From positions 1 through 64,000 of the forward strand of contig SFNY01000026.1 in NCBI GenBank assembly GCA_004554085.1: a stretch of DNA of 64,000 nt, in the 5' to 3' direction. The notes below the pieces were generated by a model. The model was not told where the DNA came from. It saw only the letters and a list, made by a program, of their open reading frames with translations, and made no database searches. Of the stretch, positions 48,755-57,567 are shown in pieces. The first letter of the stretch is position 1. Each line of letters begins with the position of its first letter. The DNA is from Clostridiales bacterium (GTDB taxonomy: Bacteria; Bacillota; Clostridia; Christensenellales; Aristaeellaceae). Position numbers and translations under genes: made by a program.

Positions 48755-49477
48755 ATGCGGCTGGACAAGGCGCTCTCCCTGGCGGGCTACACCCGCTCGG
48801 AGGCGAAGGCACTGATCGCGCGGGGGCGCGTGTGCGTCTCGGGCGAGCCTGTCCGGGATGCGGGCAGGAGCGTGCAGCCCTGCGAGGTCACCCTGGACGG
48901 CAGTCCCATCGACGCGCAGCAGGAGGTCTACCTGATGCTCCACAAGCCTGCGGGCGTGGTGACGGCCACGGAGGACAAGCGCCTGCCCACGGTGGTCTCG
49001 CTGCTGCCGGAGGTTTACCGGCGGCGCAAAATCGGGCCGGTGGGGCGGCTCGACCGGGACGTGACGGGTCTGGTGCTGCTGACCACCGACGGCCAGCTGG
49101 CGCACCGGCTGATCTCGCCGCGCTGGAAGGCGGAGAAGCAGTACCGCGCGCGCTGCGAGGGCGCGCTGGACGCGGATGACGTCGCGGCCTTTGCGGCGGG
49201 GCTGGAGCTTTCGGACTTCACGGCGGCCCCGGCGAAGCTGGAGATTCTGGAATCAGGGGAGACCTCGCTGGCGGACGTGATTCTCACCGAGGGCAAGTTC
49301 CACCAGGTCAAGCGCATGTTCGCCGCGGTGGGGCACCCGCTGATTTCACTTCAGCGCCTGCGCATCGGCTGCGTGGCGCTGGACGAGGCGCTCACGCCCG
49401 GTCAGTTTCGCCGCCTGACGGAGACGGAGATCTCCGGCCTGAAGAAAATGAGCAATCTGGATGGTAGTTGCATATGA
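48755..49477 (+). CDS. rsuA: 16S rRNA pseudouridine synthase, RsuA family
   Basis: A 240-residue enzyme isomerising a uridine in 16S rRNA. An N-terminal S4 RNA-binding domain (MRLDKALSLAGYTRSEAKAL) is followed by the pseudouridine synthase core with the catalytic Asp in VGRLDRDVTGLVLLTTDG; KFHQVKRMFAAVGHPL is the conserved second block. ATG 48755 follows GGAGGTG; the GTG at 48746 overlaps it. First of three overlapping genes. Confidence 0.92.
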   Translation: MRLDKALSLAGYTRSEAKALIARGRVCVSGEPVRDAGRSVQPCEVTLDGSPIDAQQEVYLMLHKPAGVVTATEDKRLPTVVSLLPEVYRRRKIGPVGRLDRDVTGLVLLTTDGQLAHRLISPRWKAEKQYRARCEGALDADDVAAFAAGLELSDFTAAPAKLEILESGETSLADVILTEGKFHQVKRMFAAVGHPLISLQRLRIGCVALDEALTPGQFRRLTETEISGLKKMSNLDGSCI

Positions 49478-50088
49478 CCGAGCATTATTACAGTGAAAAT
49501 CCCGGCGTGGAGCACGATCTGCGGCAGGTGATCTTCGAGGTGCTGGATCTGTGCCTGACCTGCACCACCGATGCGGGGGTGTTCTCCCGGGACGGCCTGG
49601 ACATGGGCACGCGGGTGCTGCTGGAGGCGCTGCCGGAGCTGCATGGGCGGATCCTGGATCTGGGCTGCGGCTGGGGTCCGGTGGGCGCGGCGCTGGGGAA
49701 GCGGTATCCCGACGCGCAGCTCGTGCTGAGCGACGTGAACAGCCGCGCTGCGGAGCTGGCCGCGCGCAACCTTGCCGCCAACGGCGTGACGAATGCCACG
49801 GTGGTGCAGGGCGACGGCTTTGCGGCGGTGGAGGGCGGCTTCGACGCCATCGTGCTCAACCCGCCGATCCGCACGGGCAAGGCGGTGATCTACGCCATGT
49901 TTGCGGACGCGGCGGCCCATCTGAACCCGGGCGGCGCGCTGTACATCGTGATTCGCAAGCAGCAGGGTGCGGAGTCGGCGCAGAAGTACCTGAGCACGAT
50001 CTACGGCGATGTGGAGCGCATCGCCCGTGAGAAGGGCTACTGGGTGCTCAGGTGTGCGGAGCCGGAGGCAAGGCATGAAGAAGAGTAG
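49474..50088 (+). CDS. RsmC-like class I methyltransferase
   Basis: A 204-residue SAM-dependent methyltransferase of the small RsmC/MTS type. Motif I reads ILDLGCGWGPVGAALGKR, motif II VLSDVNSRAAELA, and motif IV is NPPI (IVLNPPIRTGK), the NPPx signature of N6/N2-amino methylases acting on RNA bases. The start ATG overlaps the rsuA stop by four bases (ATGA), so translation is coupled; the partner and order suggest an rRNA target. Likely guanine-N2 methylation, but the target is inferred. Confidence 0.88.
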   Translation: MTEHYYSENPGVEHDLRQVIFEVLDLCLTCTTDAGVFSRDGLDMGTRVLLEALPELHGRILDLGCGWGPVGAALGKRYPDAQLVLSDVNSRAAELAARNLAANGVTNATVVQGDGFAAVEGGFDAIVLNPPIRTGKAVIYAMFADAAAHLNPGGALYIVIRKQQGAESAQKYLSTIYGDVERIAREKGYWVLRCAEPEARHEEE

Positions 50089-50602
50089 AAAGATGGCGCT
50101 CACGGGCATGCTGTGCGCGCTGGCGGTGGTGATTATGATGTTGGGCGGGGTCATCCCGCTGGCGACCTTCTGCTGTCCGGCGCTGGCAGGGCTGATGCTG
50201 ATCCCGGTGTTCGTGGAGTGCGGCGAGAAGCTGAGCTGGTGCGCCTACGCGGCCATCGCTGCGCTGAGCCTGATCCTCTGCCCGGACAAGGAGGCGGCGC
50301 TGCTGCTGACCTTCATCGGCTACTATCCCATCCTGCGCTGGCGGCTGGATCAGCTGCGCAGCAGGCTTCTTCGGGTGGTCGCCAAGCTGGGCGTGTTCAA
50401 CCTGGCGGTGCTTGCGATGTACGCGCTGAGCATCCTCGTGCTGCAAATGGATCAGATTCTGAATGAGTACCGGGAGATGGGCCTTGCACTGACCGTCGCC
50501 TGCCTGCTGGTCGGCAACGTGACGCTGCTGCTCTACGACCGCCTGATCGCCATCATGACCGCGCTGTACGTGAACCGCCTGCGCGGACGGCTGATGAAGT
50601 AG
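50075..50602 (+). CDS. Membrane protein of the rsuA operon, unknown function
   Basis: A 175-residue protein with about five hydrophobic helices (first MALTGMLCALAVVIMML; then GVIPLATFCCPALAGLMLI). It resembles small ECF S-component-like or ABC-type permease proteins but no specific family is recognised. The start ATG 50075 overlaps the methyltransferase end by 14 bases; GGAGGC precedes it. Co-translated with two RNA-modifying enzymes without an evident link. Confidence 0.65.
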   Translation: MKKSRKMALTGMLCALAVVIMMLGGVIPLATFCCPALAGLMLIPVFVECGEKLSWCAYAAIAALSLILCPDKEAALLLTFIGYYPILRWRLDQLRSRLLRVVAKLGVFNLAVLAMYALSILVLQMDQILNEYREMGLALTVACLLVGNVTLLLYDRLIAIMTALYVNRLRGRLMK

Positions 50603-50612
50603 AGCCAAAATG

Positions 50613-50646
50613 AACCCCTGCATGACGCTGCGTCATGCAGGGGTTT
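50613..50646. terminator. Bidirectional terminator between the rsuA operon and the RND gene
   Basis: AACCCCTGCATGAC / GTCATGCAGGGGTT, perfect 14-bp stem with a 5-base loop, followed by TTG and preceded by AAAA on the opposite side. Confidence 0.9.
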
Positions 50647-50708
50647 TGTCATATGCCGCGCGGGGAATCAGAACTCCTCGGCGGCTCCGGGCTTGCTTCC
50701 CCGGCAGG

Positions 50709-53700
50709 TCAGGGCTTCTCCGCGCCGCTTCCGGGCAGGGCTGGCGCGTCGTCGTCGAAGCCCTCGCGCTTCATACCGGCGGCCTCCTTCATCATCTCGA
50801 TCTCGCGGGCCTTCATGTTCTTGCCGTTGAACAGGTCGTAGAGCACGGGAACCACGAACAGGGTCATCAGCGTGGCATAGCTCAGACCGCCGATGGTGAC
50901 CACGGCCATGGGTTGCATCATCTCCGCGCCCATGCCCTTGCCCAGGGCCATGGTGCTCATGCCCAGGATGGTGGTCAGCGCCGTCATCAGAATCGGGCGC
51001 AGGCGCACGCGGCCGGTCTCGATCAGCGCGTCGCGCTTGGACATGCCGCCGATGCGCAGCTGGTTCACGCTGTCAATGAACACGATGCCGTTGTTGACCA
51101 CCACGCCGGAGAGCACCAGGAAGCCCAGCATGGCCACCAGCGAGAGATCCATGCCGGTGAGAATCAGCGCCAGCAGACCGCCGGTGAAGGCCAGCGGAAT
51201 GGTGAACAGCACGATGATCGGCGACTTGAAGGACTGGAACTGGGCGACCATGATCAGGAAGATGAACAGCACGGCGACGATGAGCATGGTGCCCAGGTCG
51301 CTCATGTAGCCCATGACGGTCTCGTTTTCGCCGGAGATGGCCACCTCGCAGCCCTCGGGTGGCTGGTAATCGGCGAGCAGCGCCTCCAGATCGCGCTGCA
51401 CCAGGTTGGCGCTGTAACCGTCGGATACGTCGAAGCTGACGGAAACGGTGCGCTTCTGGTTGGCGCGGCGGATGCTGGCGAGGCTCTCGCCCTCGGCGAT
51501 GGTGGCGATGTCGCCGATGCGCACCTGTCTGGTGGAGCCTGCGCTCGTCACCTCGATCTCCATGTCCATCAGATCCTCGGGCGCGAGGTCGCTGTTGCGG
51601 TCCTCGGAGACGTAGATGGTGTAGTCCCTGCCGTCCAGCGTGGCCTCGGTCAGCTCCACCGCGCCGTAGAGGCGCTGGGCCACGTACTGGTACACCTGGG
51701 CCACGGACAGGGAATTGTCGTTGGCCAGCTCCTTGTCCACGGTGATTGCCAGCTTGGGCTCGGCGGACTCGGAGCCGTCGTCGATGTTCTCCGCGCCATC
51801 CACCCGGGCGCACAGCGCGGCCACGCCGGTGGCGGCGGCGCTCAGGGAGTCGATATCGTCGCCGGTGATGTCGATGGAGATGCCGTTGCCCGCCATGGCG
51901 CTCATGTCCATGGTGCTCTCCTTGGCGGAGAAGATCACGCCCTCGCCGTCCGCCCACTCGGCGGCGGCAGCGTTCAGATCGGCGACGATGTCGGCGTTGG
52001 TGCGGCCCTCCTGCGGCGCGACCAGCAGGTAGTAGGAGTAGCTGGAGCCGCTGCCCATGCTGCTCATCAGCGACATGCCGTCGCCGGAGAGGGCCACGTC
52101 GTTTACGCCCTCCACGTCCATGGCGCGCTCCATGAGGGTCAGGGCGATCTGCTGCTGCTCGCTTTCGCCGATGTTTTCATCCTTGAAGCTCAGCGAGGCG
52201 CTCATCTGCTCGGAATTGACGATGGGCATGAAGGAGACGCCCATGTCCTTGACCGGGTACACGCTGAATGCCAGCAGGCCCACCGCCAGCAGCAGCACCA
52301 GCAGCCGCACCCGCAGCGCCCCGCGCAGCAGGACGGTGTAGCCCTTCTGAATCTTCGAGAAGATGCGCTGCTTTCTGGGTTTGGACTTCTTGAACAGCGC
52401 CGCCGAGGCGGAGGGCACCACGGTCATGGCGACCACAAGGCTGGCCAGCAGCGAGAAGGCGATGGTCAGGCCCATGTCGCTGAACAGGTCGCGAGCCATG
52501 CCCTGTACGAACACCACCGGCAGGAACACGCAGATTGTGGTCAGGGTGGAGGCGAACAGCGCGCCGGCAACCTGATTCACACCCCGGATGCTGGCGGTGA
52601 GGATGGGCAGGCCCTCCTCGTCGCGCAGGCGATAGATGTTTTCGATGGATACGATGGAGTTGTCCACCAGCATGCCCACGCCCAGCGCCAGGCCCGAGAG
52701 GGACATGACGTTCAGCGTGATGCCGCTGAAGTACATGCACACGAAGGCAACCACCACGCTGGTGGGGATCGAGATGGCCACGATCAGCGTGGGCCGCCAG
52801 TCCAGCAGGAACAGCAGCAGGATGGCGATGGCCAGTATGCCGCCGTAGAGCAGGTTGCTGAGCACGGAGTCGATGATCAGCTCGATGTAGTCGCCCTGGT
52901 TCATCATCTCCACCACGTGCAGGTTCGGATTTTCCGCCATCAGCCGTTCGCTCTCGGCGGTGATGTTCTTTGCGACCTCGGCGGTGGAGGCGGTGGACTG
53001 CTTCTCGAAGGACAGCATCACGCCGTTTTCGCCGTTGACAAGGGTGAACAGGTCGGCGCTGTTGTCGCTGATCTCCACGCTGGCCACGTCCAGCAGGCGG
53101 ATGTCATCCACACTGTCCAGACCAAGGTGCATCAGCTTGAGCTGCTTGAGCTCCGCAAGGGAGGCGAATTCGTTGCCGATGCTCACCAGATAGCGGTCCT
53201 CGCTGTTGGAGACGTAGCCCGCAGGCAGGTCCAGGTTCTGGGAGCCGAGGATGGCGGACACGGTCTGGGTGGTGATGATGCCGTCGATGCCGGCGTTCTC
53301 CAGCGCCTCGTCGCGCTTCTCAGTAAACTCGTTCCAGGCCTCGGCCAGCTCGTCCTCGCCCTCGCGCAGGGCGGAGGATGCCTCGGCAAAGGCGCTCTCG
53401 GCCTGTTCTCGCGCGTCCAGCAGCTGCTGCCGGGCCTCGGCAAGGTTGGTGTCCTCGGTCACGCCCTCGATCATGCCGCCGGGCAGGACGCCCTGATTGA
53501 GCTTGTCCAGCATGGTATCTATGGAAACGATTCCGGCCTCCAGCTGCGTGACGGCGCTCTGGGCCTGGGCGTACTGCGCGCTCAGGCTGTCGTCGTCGGA
53601 GATCAGCAGGTATGCCTTGTATGCGTCGCTGTCCTTCACGGCGGCGATCTGTGCATCCAGCGCCGCGATCTGGGCGATGAGCGCCTCGCGGTCGCCGTTG

Positions 53701-55478
53701 CCCTCGATGGCCTCGGTCAGCTCGGCGATCTCCTGATCCAGCTCGGCAATGCGCGTCTCGCAGAGGGCGATCTGCTTGCGGGCCTCGTCGATGCGGCCCT
53801 GCACGGCGATCTCGCCGCCGTCCAGCAGTGCGAGGGAGTCTTTCGCCTCCTGAAGCGCCGCGCTCTGGTCGTTCAGCGTCTCCCGCAGCGCGTCGTGGCG
53901 GGCGGACAGCGCATCCACGTCCGCCTGTGCGGCCTCGAGAACCGACTGCTCGGCGGCAAGCTGCGCGCGCAGCTCCTCCAGCGTCGCACCCTCGGCGCGG
54001 GCGGAACCGCCCTTCAGCAGGGCCAGAAGCTCGACCGGCTCTCCGGACTCCGCCGCGCGGGTGGCGTCCACCACCGCTTCCATGGTGGGTGCGGCGGTGA
54101 TTTCGACGCTGGGTTCAGGGCTTGCTTCGGCTTCGGGAGTGGCGGTCGCGTCGGCGGTTGCGTCGGCGGTTGCGTCGGGTTCGGGGGTGTCGGTGGGAAT
54201 CGGGGTATCGGAGGGCGCGGCGGTGGCCTGGGCCTTCTCCAGCGCCTCGATCTGGGCGTTCAGGCTGTCGACCTCCCGACGGGCAGCGTCGCGGCTGTTG
54301 ATGGCGGCTTCCAGCTGGCTGCGCACGCCGGAGAGCACGGCCTCGTTGGCGGCGACGTCGCTCTCCAACTGGGCGATGGTTGCCTTCAGCGACTCCGCGT
54401 CCAGCAGCAGCAGATCCTCGATGTACTTCTCCTGCGCGGCCTTGAGATTGGCCTGCTCCTGGCGGGCCTTCTGCGCGTCCTCCAGCTGCTTGAGCAGCGC
54501 GTCGGAGGGCTGTTCCCCGTCCAGCGCATCCAGCTGGGCCTGCAGCGCGTCGCGCTGGGTCTCCAGGGCGCTCAGGTTCTCGGCCACCTGCCTGAGCTGC
54601 GCCTTCTCCTCCTCCGACATGTTCACCATGCCCTCGAGTTGGGCAAGCGCCGCCTGCGCGCTCTCCAGCTGGGCGCTCAGCTCCGCGCGCTGGGCGCTGA
54701 GCTGCTCGATGGCCCCGGGGAGCTGGGCGCTGCCCGCCTCGATGGAAGCCAGACCCTCGTCGATCTGGGCGAAGGTGCTCGCGCGCATGCGGCTCAGCTG
54801 GGACTTGCCCGAGGAGAGCTGGCTCTGCGCCTCCTTCAATTGATCCTCCACGTCGGCCAGCTCCTCGTCCACCTCCCGGAGGATGGCGCTGTTCAGCGCG
54901 TCGATGCGGCTCTGTTCGATGGTGATATCCACCTGCTGGGTCAGGATGCCCGAGGCGGTGACGCGCGCCACGCCGTCCACGGCCTCATACTTGGAAACCA
55001 GCGTGTTTTCCACGTAGTCGGACAGCTCGTAGAGGTCAGCGCCGTCCAGCGACACCGTGGCGACGCTCACCGGCAGCATGTCCGGGTTCAGCTTCATCAC
55101 CACCGGCGTGCCGATGGAATCGTCCCAGTCGCCCTCCAGCAGGTCAATCTGGGAGGAAATTTCCAGCAGCGCGGTGTTCATGTCCGCACCGTTTGCGTAC
55201 TCCAGCACCACCAGCGACAGGTTTTCACTGGAGGTGGAGGAGATGTTGTTCACGTCCGTGAGCGTGGCGAAGGCGGCCTCCAGCGGGCGGGTCACGTCGC
55301 TCTCCACGCGCTCGGGGGTCGCGCCCACATAGGTGGTGTAGACGATCACGTAGGGCAGATCCATGCTGGGCAGCAGATCCGTGGTCATATTTTGGAAGGA
55401 GATTACGCCCAGCGCGATCACCAGAATAATGCCGACGATGACGGTATAGGGTTTTTTGACGCTGAATTTGGCTAGCAT
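50709..55478 (-). CDS. RND efflux permease with a giant coiled-coil insertion
   Basis: A 1589-residue RND (AcrB-like) transporter; normal length is about 1030. The N-terminal part is standard (MLAKFSVKKPYTVIVGIIL, then porter-domain SILREVDEEL up to about residue 203). Residues about 204-728 are an inserted helical region made of long heptad coiled coils (EDQLKEAQSQLSSGKSQL ...), broken in the middle (about 415-460) by a Thr/Pro/Asp/Ala linker. The RND sequence then resumes at GIITTQTVSAILGSQNLDLP and continues through the membrane domain with GVGMLVDNSIVSIENIYR (Asp and Asn in the proton-relay helix). The insertion falls in a porter subdomain loop. A membrane-fusion partner is not encoded nearby; the coiled coil may replace it. 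Overlaps the MarR stop by 7 bp. Confidence 0.9.
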   Translation of the reverse strand: MLAKFSVKKPYTVIVGIILVIALGVISFQNMTTDLLPSMDLPYVIVYTTYVGATPERVESDVTRPLEAAFATLTDVNNISSTSSENLSLVVLEYANGADMNTALLEISSQIDLLEGDWDDSIGTPVVMKLNPDMLPVSVATVSLDGADLYELSDYVENTLVSKYEAVDGVARVTASGILTQQVDITIEQSRIDALNSAILREVDEELADVEDQLKEAQSQLSSGKSQLSRMRASTFAQIDEGLASIEAGSAQLPGAIEQLSAQRAELSAQLESAQAALAQLEGMVNMSEEEKAQLRQVAENLSALETQRDALQAQLDALDGEQPSDALLKQLEDAQKARQEQANLKAAQEKYIEDLLLLDAESLKATIAQLESDVAANEAVLSGVRSQLEAAINSRDAARREVDSLNAQIEALEKAQATAAPSDTPIPTDTPEPDATADATADATATPEAEASPEPSVEITAAPTMEAVVDATRAAESGEPVELLALLKGGSARAEGATLEELRAQLAAEQSVLEAAQADVDALSARHDALRETLNDQSAALQEAKDSLALLDGGEIAVQGRIDEARKQIALCETRIAELDQEIAELTEAIEGNGDREALIAQIAALDAQIAAVKDSDAYKAYLLISDDDSLSAQYAQAQSAVTQLEAGIVSIDTMLDKLNQGVLPGGMIEGVTEDTNLAEARQQLLDAREQAESAFAEASSALREGEDELAEAWNEFTEKRDEALENAGIDGIITTQTVSAILGSQNLDLPAGYVSNSEDRYLVSIGNEFASLAELKQLKLMHLGLDSVDDIRLLDVASVEISDNSADLFTLVNGENGVMLSFEKQSTASTAEVAKNITAESERLMAENPNLHVVEMMNQGDYIELIIDSVLSNLLYGGILAIAILLLFLLDWRPTLIVAISIPTSVVVAFVCMYFSGITLNVMSLSGLALGVGMLVDNSIVSIENIYRLRDEEGLPILTASIRGVNQVAGALFASTLTTICVFLPVVFVQGMARDLFSDMGLTIAFSLLASLVVAMTVVPSASAALFKKSKPRKQRIFSKIQKGYTVLLRGALRVRLLVLLLAVGLLAFSVYPVKDMGVSFMPIVNSEQMSASLSFKDENIGESEQQQIALTLMERAMDVEGVNDVALSGDGMSLMSSMGSGSSYSYYLLVAPQEGRTNADIVADLNAAAAEWADGEGVIFSAKESTMDMSAMAGNGISIDITGDDIDSLSAAATGVAALCARVDGAENIDDGSESAEPKLAITVDKELANDNSLSVAQVYQYVAQRLYGAVELTEATLDGRDYTIYVSEDRNSDLAPEDLMDMEIEVTSAGSTRQVRIGDIATIAEGESLASIRRANQKRTVSVSFDVSDGYSANLVQRDLEALLADYQPPEGCEVAISGENETVMGYMSDLGTMLIVAVLFIFLIMVAQFQSFKSPIIVLFTIPLAFTGGLLALILTGMDLSLVAMLGFLVLSGVVVNNGIVFIDSVNQLRIGGMSKRDALIETGRVRLRPILMTALTTILGMSTMALGKGMGAEMMQPMAVVTIGGLSYATLMTLFVVPVLYDLFNGKNMKAREIEMMKEAAGMKREGFDDDAPALPGSGAEKP

Positions 55479-55966
55479 TTGGTTTTTTCCTCCGTTGCCG
55501 AGGGCAGATTTTCCTCTTCGGTCACAGTGACGAGCACATCCATGAATTCGTTCAGCAGGTCGCCCAGCAGGGCCGCGCGCTCCACGCCGATGCGGCGAAC
55601 GGCACGCTCAATGTAGACCATGCGAGATTTCATGATCTTCTGGAAGGTGTTTTCGCCCTCCGGCGTGGCCTGAATGTACACCACGCGCCGATCGCTCCTG
55701 CTGTGGATGCGCTCAACCAGGCCGTTCTTCACCAGATGGTTCACCATCTGGGTGGCCGCAGGCTTGGAGATGGCCAGCGCACGGCTCACGTCCGTCATGC
55801 GCAGGCGCACGGGCGTATCCGTTTCCGCCAGGGAGACCAGCAGCGCCAGCAGGGCGACGTCGTTGGAGTACACTTCCTCTCCGTTTTCGTCCAGCTGCTG
55901 CATGCGCACGATCTTCCCGATCCGCGCCATCAGCGAGTACAGATACTTCGTGGCCTCGGCGTACAT
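55472..55966 (-). CDS. MarR-family regulator
   Basis: A 164-residue winged-helix regulator: helix-turn-helix at about 55-85 (RMTDVSRALAISKPAATQMV) with the wing RIHSRSDRRVVYIQ, matching MarR. It overlaps the start of the RND gene by 7 bp, so the two form an operon and it probably represses the pump. Ribosome-binding site GAGGTGA. An A/T-rich stretch (55983-56010, AGTTTTTGAACTTAACT with AGTT/AACT ends) just upstream could hold the operator but is a weak palindrome. Confidence 0.88.
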   Translation of the reverse strand: MYAEATKYLYSLMARIGKIVRMQQLDENGEEVYSNDVALLALLVSLAETDTPVRLRMTDVSRALAISKPAATQMVNHLVKNGLVERIHSRSDRRVVYIQATPEGENTFQKIMKSRMVYIERAVRRIGVERAALLGDLLNEFMDVLVTVTEEENLPSATEEKTKC

Positions 55967-56093
55967 GATGTTTCACCTCAAAATAGTTTTTGAACTTAAC
56001 TGTTATCATAGTGAACCATCCGCATACCTGCAAGAACCATCCTGTTAAATGGATGGGGCGAGGCTGTGGCGAGGAGACTCCATACAGATGGCA

Positions 56094-56121
56094 AAGCCGC
56101 CCCGGAAATCGGAGCGGCCTT
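56094..56121 (-). terminator. Terminator of the DUF554-def operon
   Basis: Stem AAGCCGCCCCG / CGGAGCGGCCTT (one mismatch), 17 bp past the DUF554 stop on the minus strand. Confidence 0.65.
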
Positions 56122-56138
56122 GTATGTACAGTGGAGTA

Positions 56139-56864
56139 TCACAGGGAGATGGGCAGAAACGCCAGAGCCACGGCGATCACGATGGACGGCAGCAGGTTCG
56201 CCACGCGCACCTTTCTGCCCCACACCAGGTTCAGGCCCACGCAGAAGATCAGGATGGAGCCGATCAGCGAGAGGTTCGCCAGCGCCGCGTCGGTCATCAG
56301 CGGCCGGATCAGCCGGGCCAGCAGGGTCATCGCGCCCTGAAAGCAGCCCACGGGGATGGCAGAGAAGATGCAGCCCTTGCCCATGGAGCAGGTCATCACC
56401 AGCACGATGATCAGATCCAGCACCGCTTTGGTAGCGAGGATGGAAGAATCGCCGAAGATGCCGTCCTGAATCGATCCCACGATGGCCATCGCGCCGATGC
56501 TCACCGTGAGCGAGGCGGTGACGAAGGCGTCCACGAAACCCTTCTCGCCGGAATTGCCGCTGCGAATCTTCAGCCACTGCCCGAAGCACTCGAACTTGTC
56601 CTCCAGGTTCAGCAGCTCGCCCAGCAGCGCGCCCAGCGCCAGACATGCCACCACCAGCATGGATCGTCCGCTGGACAGCGCGCCGTTCTGAATGCTGAGC
56701 ATGCCCTGGAGCGCGCCCGCCACGCCGATGAACAGCACGCTCACGCCGCAGGCCATGTTCAGCGTGTCCTGATAGCGCTCCTTCAGAAAGCGGCCGCAGA
56801 AGAGGCCCAGCAGTCCGCCGGCGACGATGCCGGCCACATTCAGTATCGTTCCCAATCCGATCAT
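56139..56864 (-). CDS. DUF554-family membrane protein
   Basis: A 241-residue protein with about seven hydrophobic helices. The opening MIGLGTILNVAGIVAGGLLG and the acidic-basic LGALLGELLNLEDKFE loop are typical of DUF554 (YdfK-like) proteins of Bacillota, function unknown. It lies 12 bp after the def gene and shares its promoter. A homologue in other firmicutes is sometimes linked to sporulation or adhesion, which is not evident here. Confidence 0.85.
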   Translation of the reverse strand: MIGLGTILNVAGIVAGGLLGLFCGRFLKERYQDTLNMACGVSVLFIGVAGALQGMLSIQNGALSSGRSMLVVACLALGALLGELLNLEDKFECFGQWLKIRSGNSGEKGFVDAFVTASLTVSIGAMAIVGSIQDGIFGDSSILATKAVLDLIIVLVMTCSMGKGCIFSAIPVGCFQGAMTLLARLIRPLMTDAALANLSLIGSILIFCVGLNLVWGRKVRVANLLPSIVIAVALAFLPISL

Positions 56865-56876
56865 ATTTGTACTTCC

Positions 56877-57287
56877 TCAGATGATGATTCCGCTCAGGTG
56901 GTCGATCTCGTGCTGGATGATCTGCGCCGTCCAGCCGCTGAAGTTGCGGATGCGCGTCTTCATCTCCCGGGTCTGCCACTGCACCTTGATCTCCCGGTAG
57001 CGCTTTGTTTTCCGCGTGCCCGTCAGCGACAGGCAGCCCTCCTCGGCCTCAAACGGCTCCGACCGCCGCAGGATCCTCGGGTTGAACATCTCCATGTAGC
57101 CGTCCTCGGCCTCAAAGGCGATGATGCACTTCGCCTGACCGATCATGTTCGCCGCCATGCCAACGCACTTCCCCGCGTTGGAGCGCAGCGTGTCCAGCAG
57201 GTCGTCCGCGATCTGCGCGTCCGCCGCCGTCGCAGGCGCGGATTCCTTCCGCAAAAACTCCAGATCCCGCATGATGGGCTGTACCAT
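56877..57287 (-). CDS. def: Peptide deformylase
   Basis: Removes the N-formyl group from nascent proteins. The 136-residue protein has the three motifs in slightly divergent form: GMAANMIGQ (usually GxGLAAxQ), GCLSLTG (EGCLS) and QHEIDHLSG (HExxH). The metal ligands Cys, His, His and the catalytic Glu are all present. The first motif is Met-Ala-Ala-Asn, so this is the short type-3-like group rather than canonical type 1. ATG 57287 follows GGAGG; upstream in-frame starts are rejected. A second deformylase may exist elsewhere. Confidence 0.88.
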   Translation of the reverse strand: MVQPIMRDLEFLRKESAPATAADAQIADDLLDTLRSNAGKCVGMAANMIGQAKCIIAFEAEDGYMEMFNPRILRRSEPFEAEEGCLSLTGTRKTKRYREIKVQWQTREMKTRIRNFSGWTAQIIQHEIDHLSGIII

Positions 57288-57317
57288 GCTTCCCGCCTCC
57301 ATTCTTTTCCAACTCGC

Positions 57318-57323
57318 ATTATA
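57318..57323 (-). promoter_or_regulatory. -10 element of the def operon
   Basis: TATAAT on the minus strand with TGC upstream (TGTGCTATAAT), about 30 bp before the def start. Confidence 0.6.
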
Positions 57324-57376
57324 GCACAGCTTCCCCCTTGCGTCCATAAAAATCGCGTATTTTCATATATAACCTA

Positions 57377-57405
57377 TTGACATAATGGGATTTATGTGGT
57401 AATAT
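57377..57405 (+). promoter_or_regulatory. Promoter of metY
   Basis: TTGACA (57377-57382), 17-base spacer, TAATAT (57400-57405). Transcripts would start about 150 bases before metY, giving a long leader that contains a small ORF. Confidence 0.8.
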
Positions 57406-57454
57406 AAATCCATCGCGACACGCTGCGATGAATCCGCCGAAAGGATGTAAGGAC

Positions 57455-57511
57455 ATGAGTTTCTACTTTGAAAAGCTGGTGCGGGCCAACTTCCGCTTCG
57501 GACGAATGTGA
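57455..57511 (+). CDS. 18-residue leader ORF upstream of metY
   Basis: ATG at 57455 preceded by AAGGATGTAAGGAC (overlapping purine-rich sites). Encodes MSFYFEKLVRANFRFGRM followed by TGA at 57509-57511. It ends 56 bp before metY. Codons are fairly rich in Arg, Phe and aromatic residues; Cys is absent and Met occurs only at the ends. A leader peptide controlling metY is inferred from position only; it may equally be chance. Confidence 0.4.
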   Translation: MSFYFEKLVRANFRFGRM

Positions 57512-57567
57512 TGCTGCACAGGTTTCACGCAAAACAGCACATTCAAAAGAAGAAAGGAAGCATCATC

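Noticed and set aside
50610..55475. A 1621-residue open frame on the plus strand opposite the RND permease
   Set aside because: It mirrors the RND gene codon by codon, has no ribosome-binding site and encodes low-complexity His/Leu/Gly sequence; a GC-rich antisense artefact.
57406..57567. SAM riboswitch or T-box upstream of metY
   Set aside because: Neither the SAM-I core nor the T-box TGGNACCGCG sequence is present.
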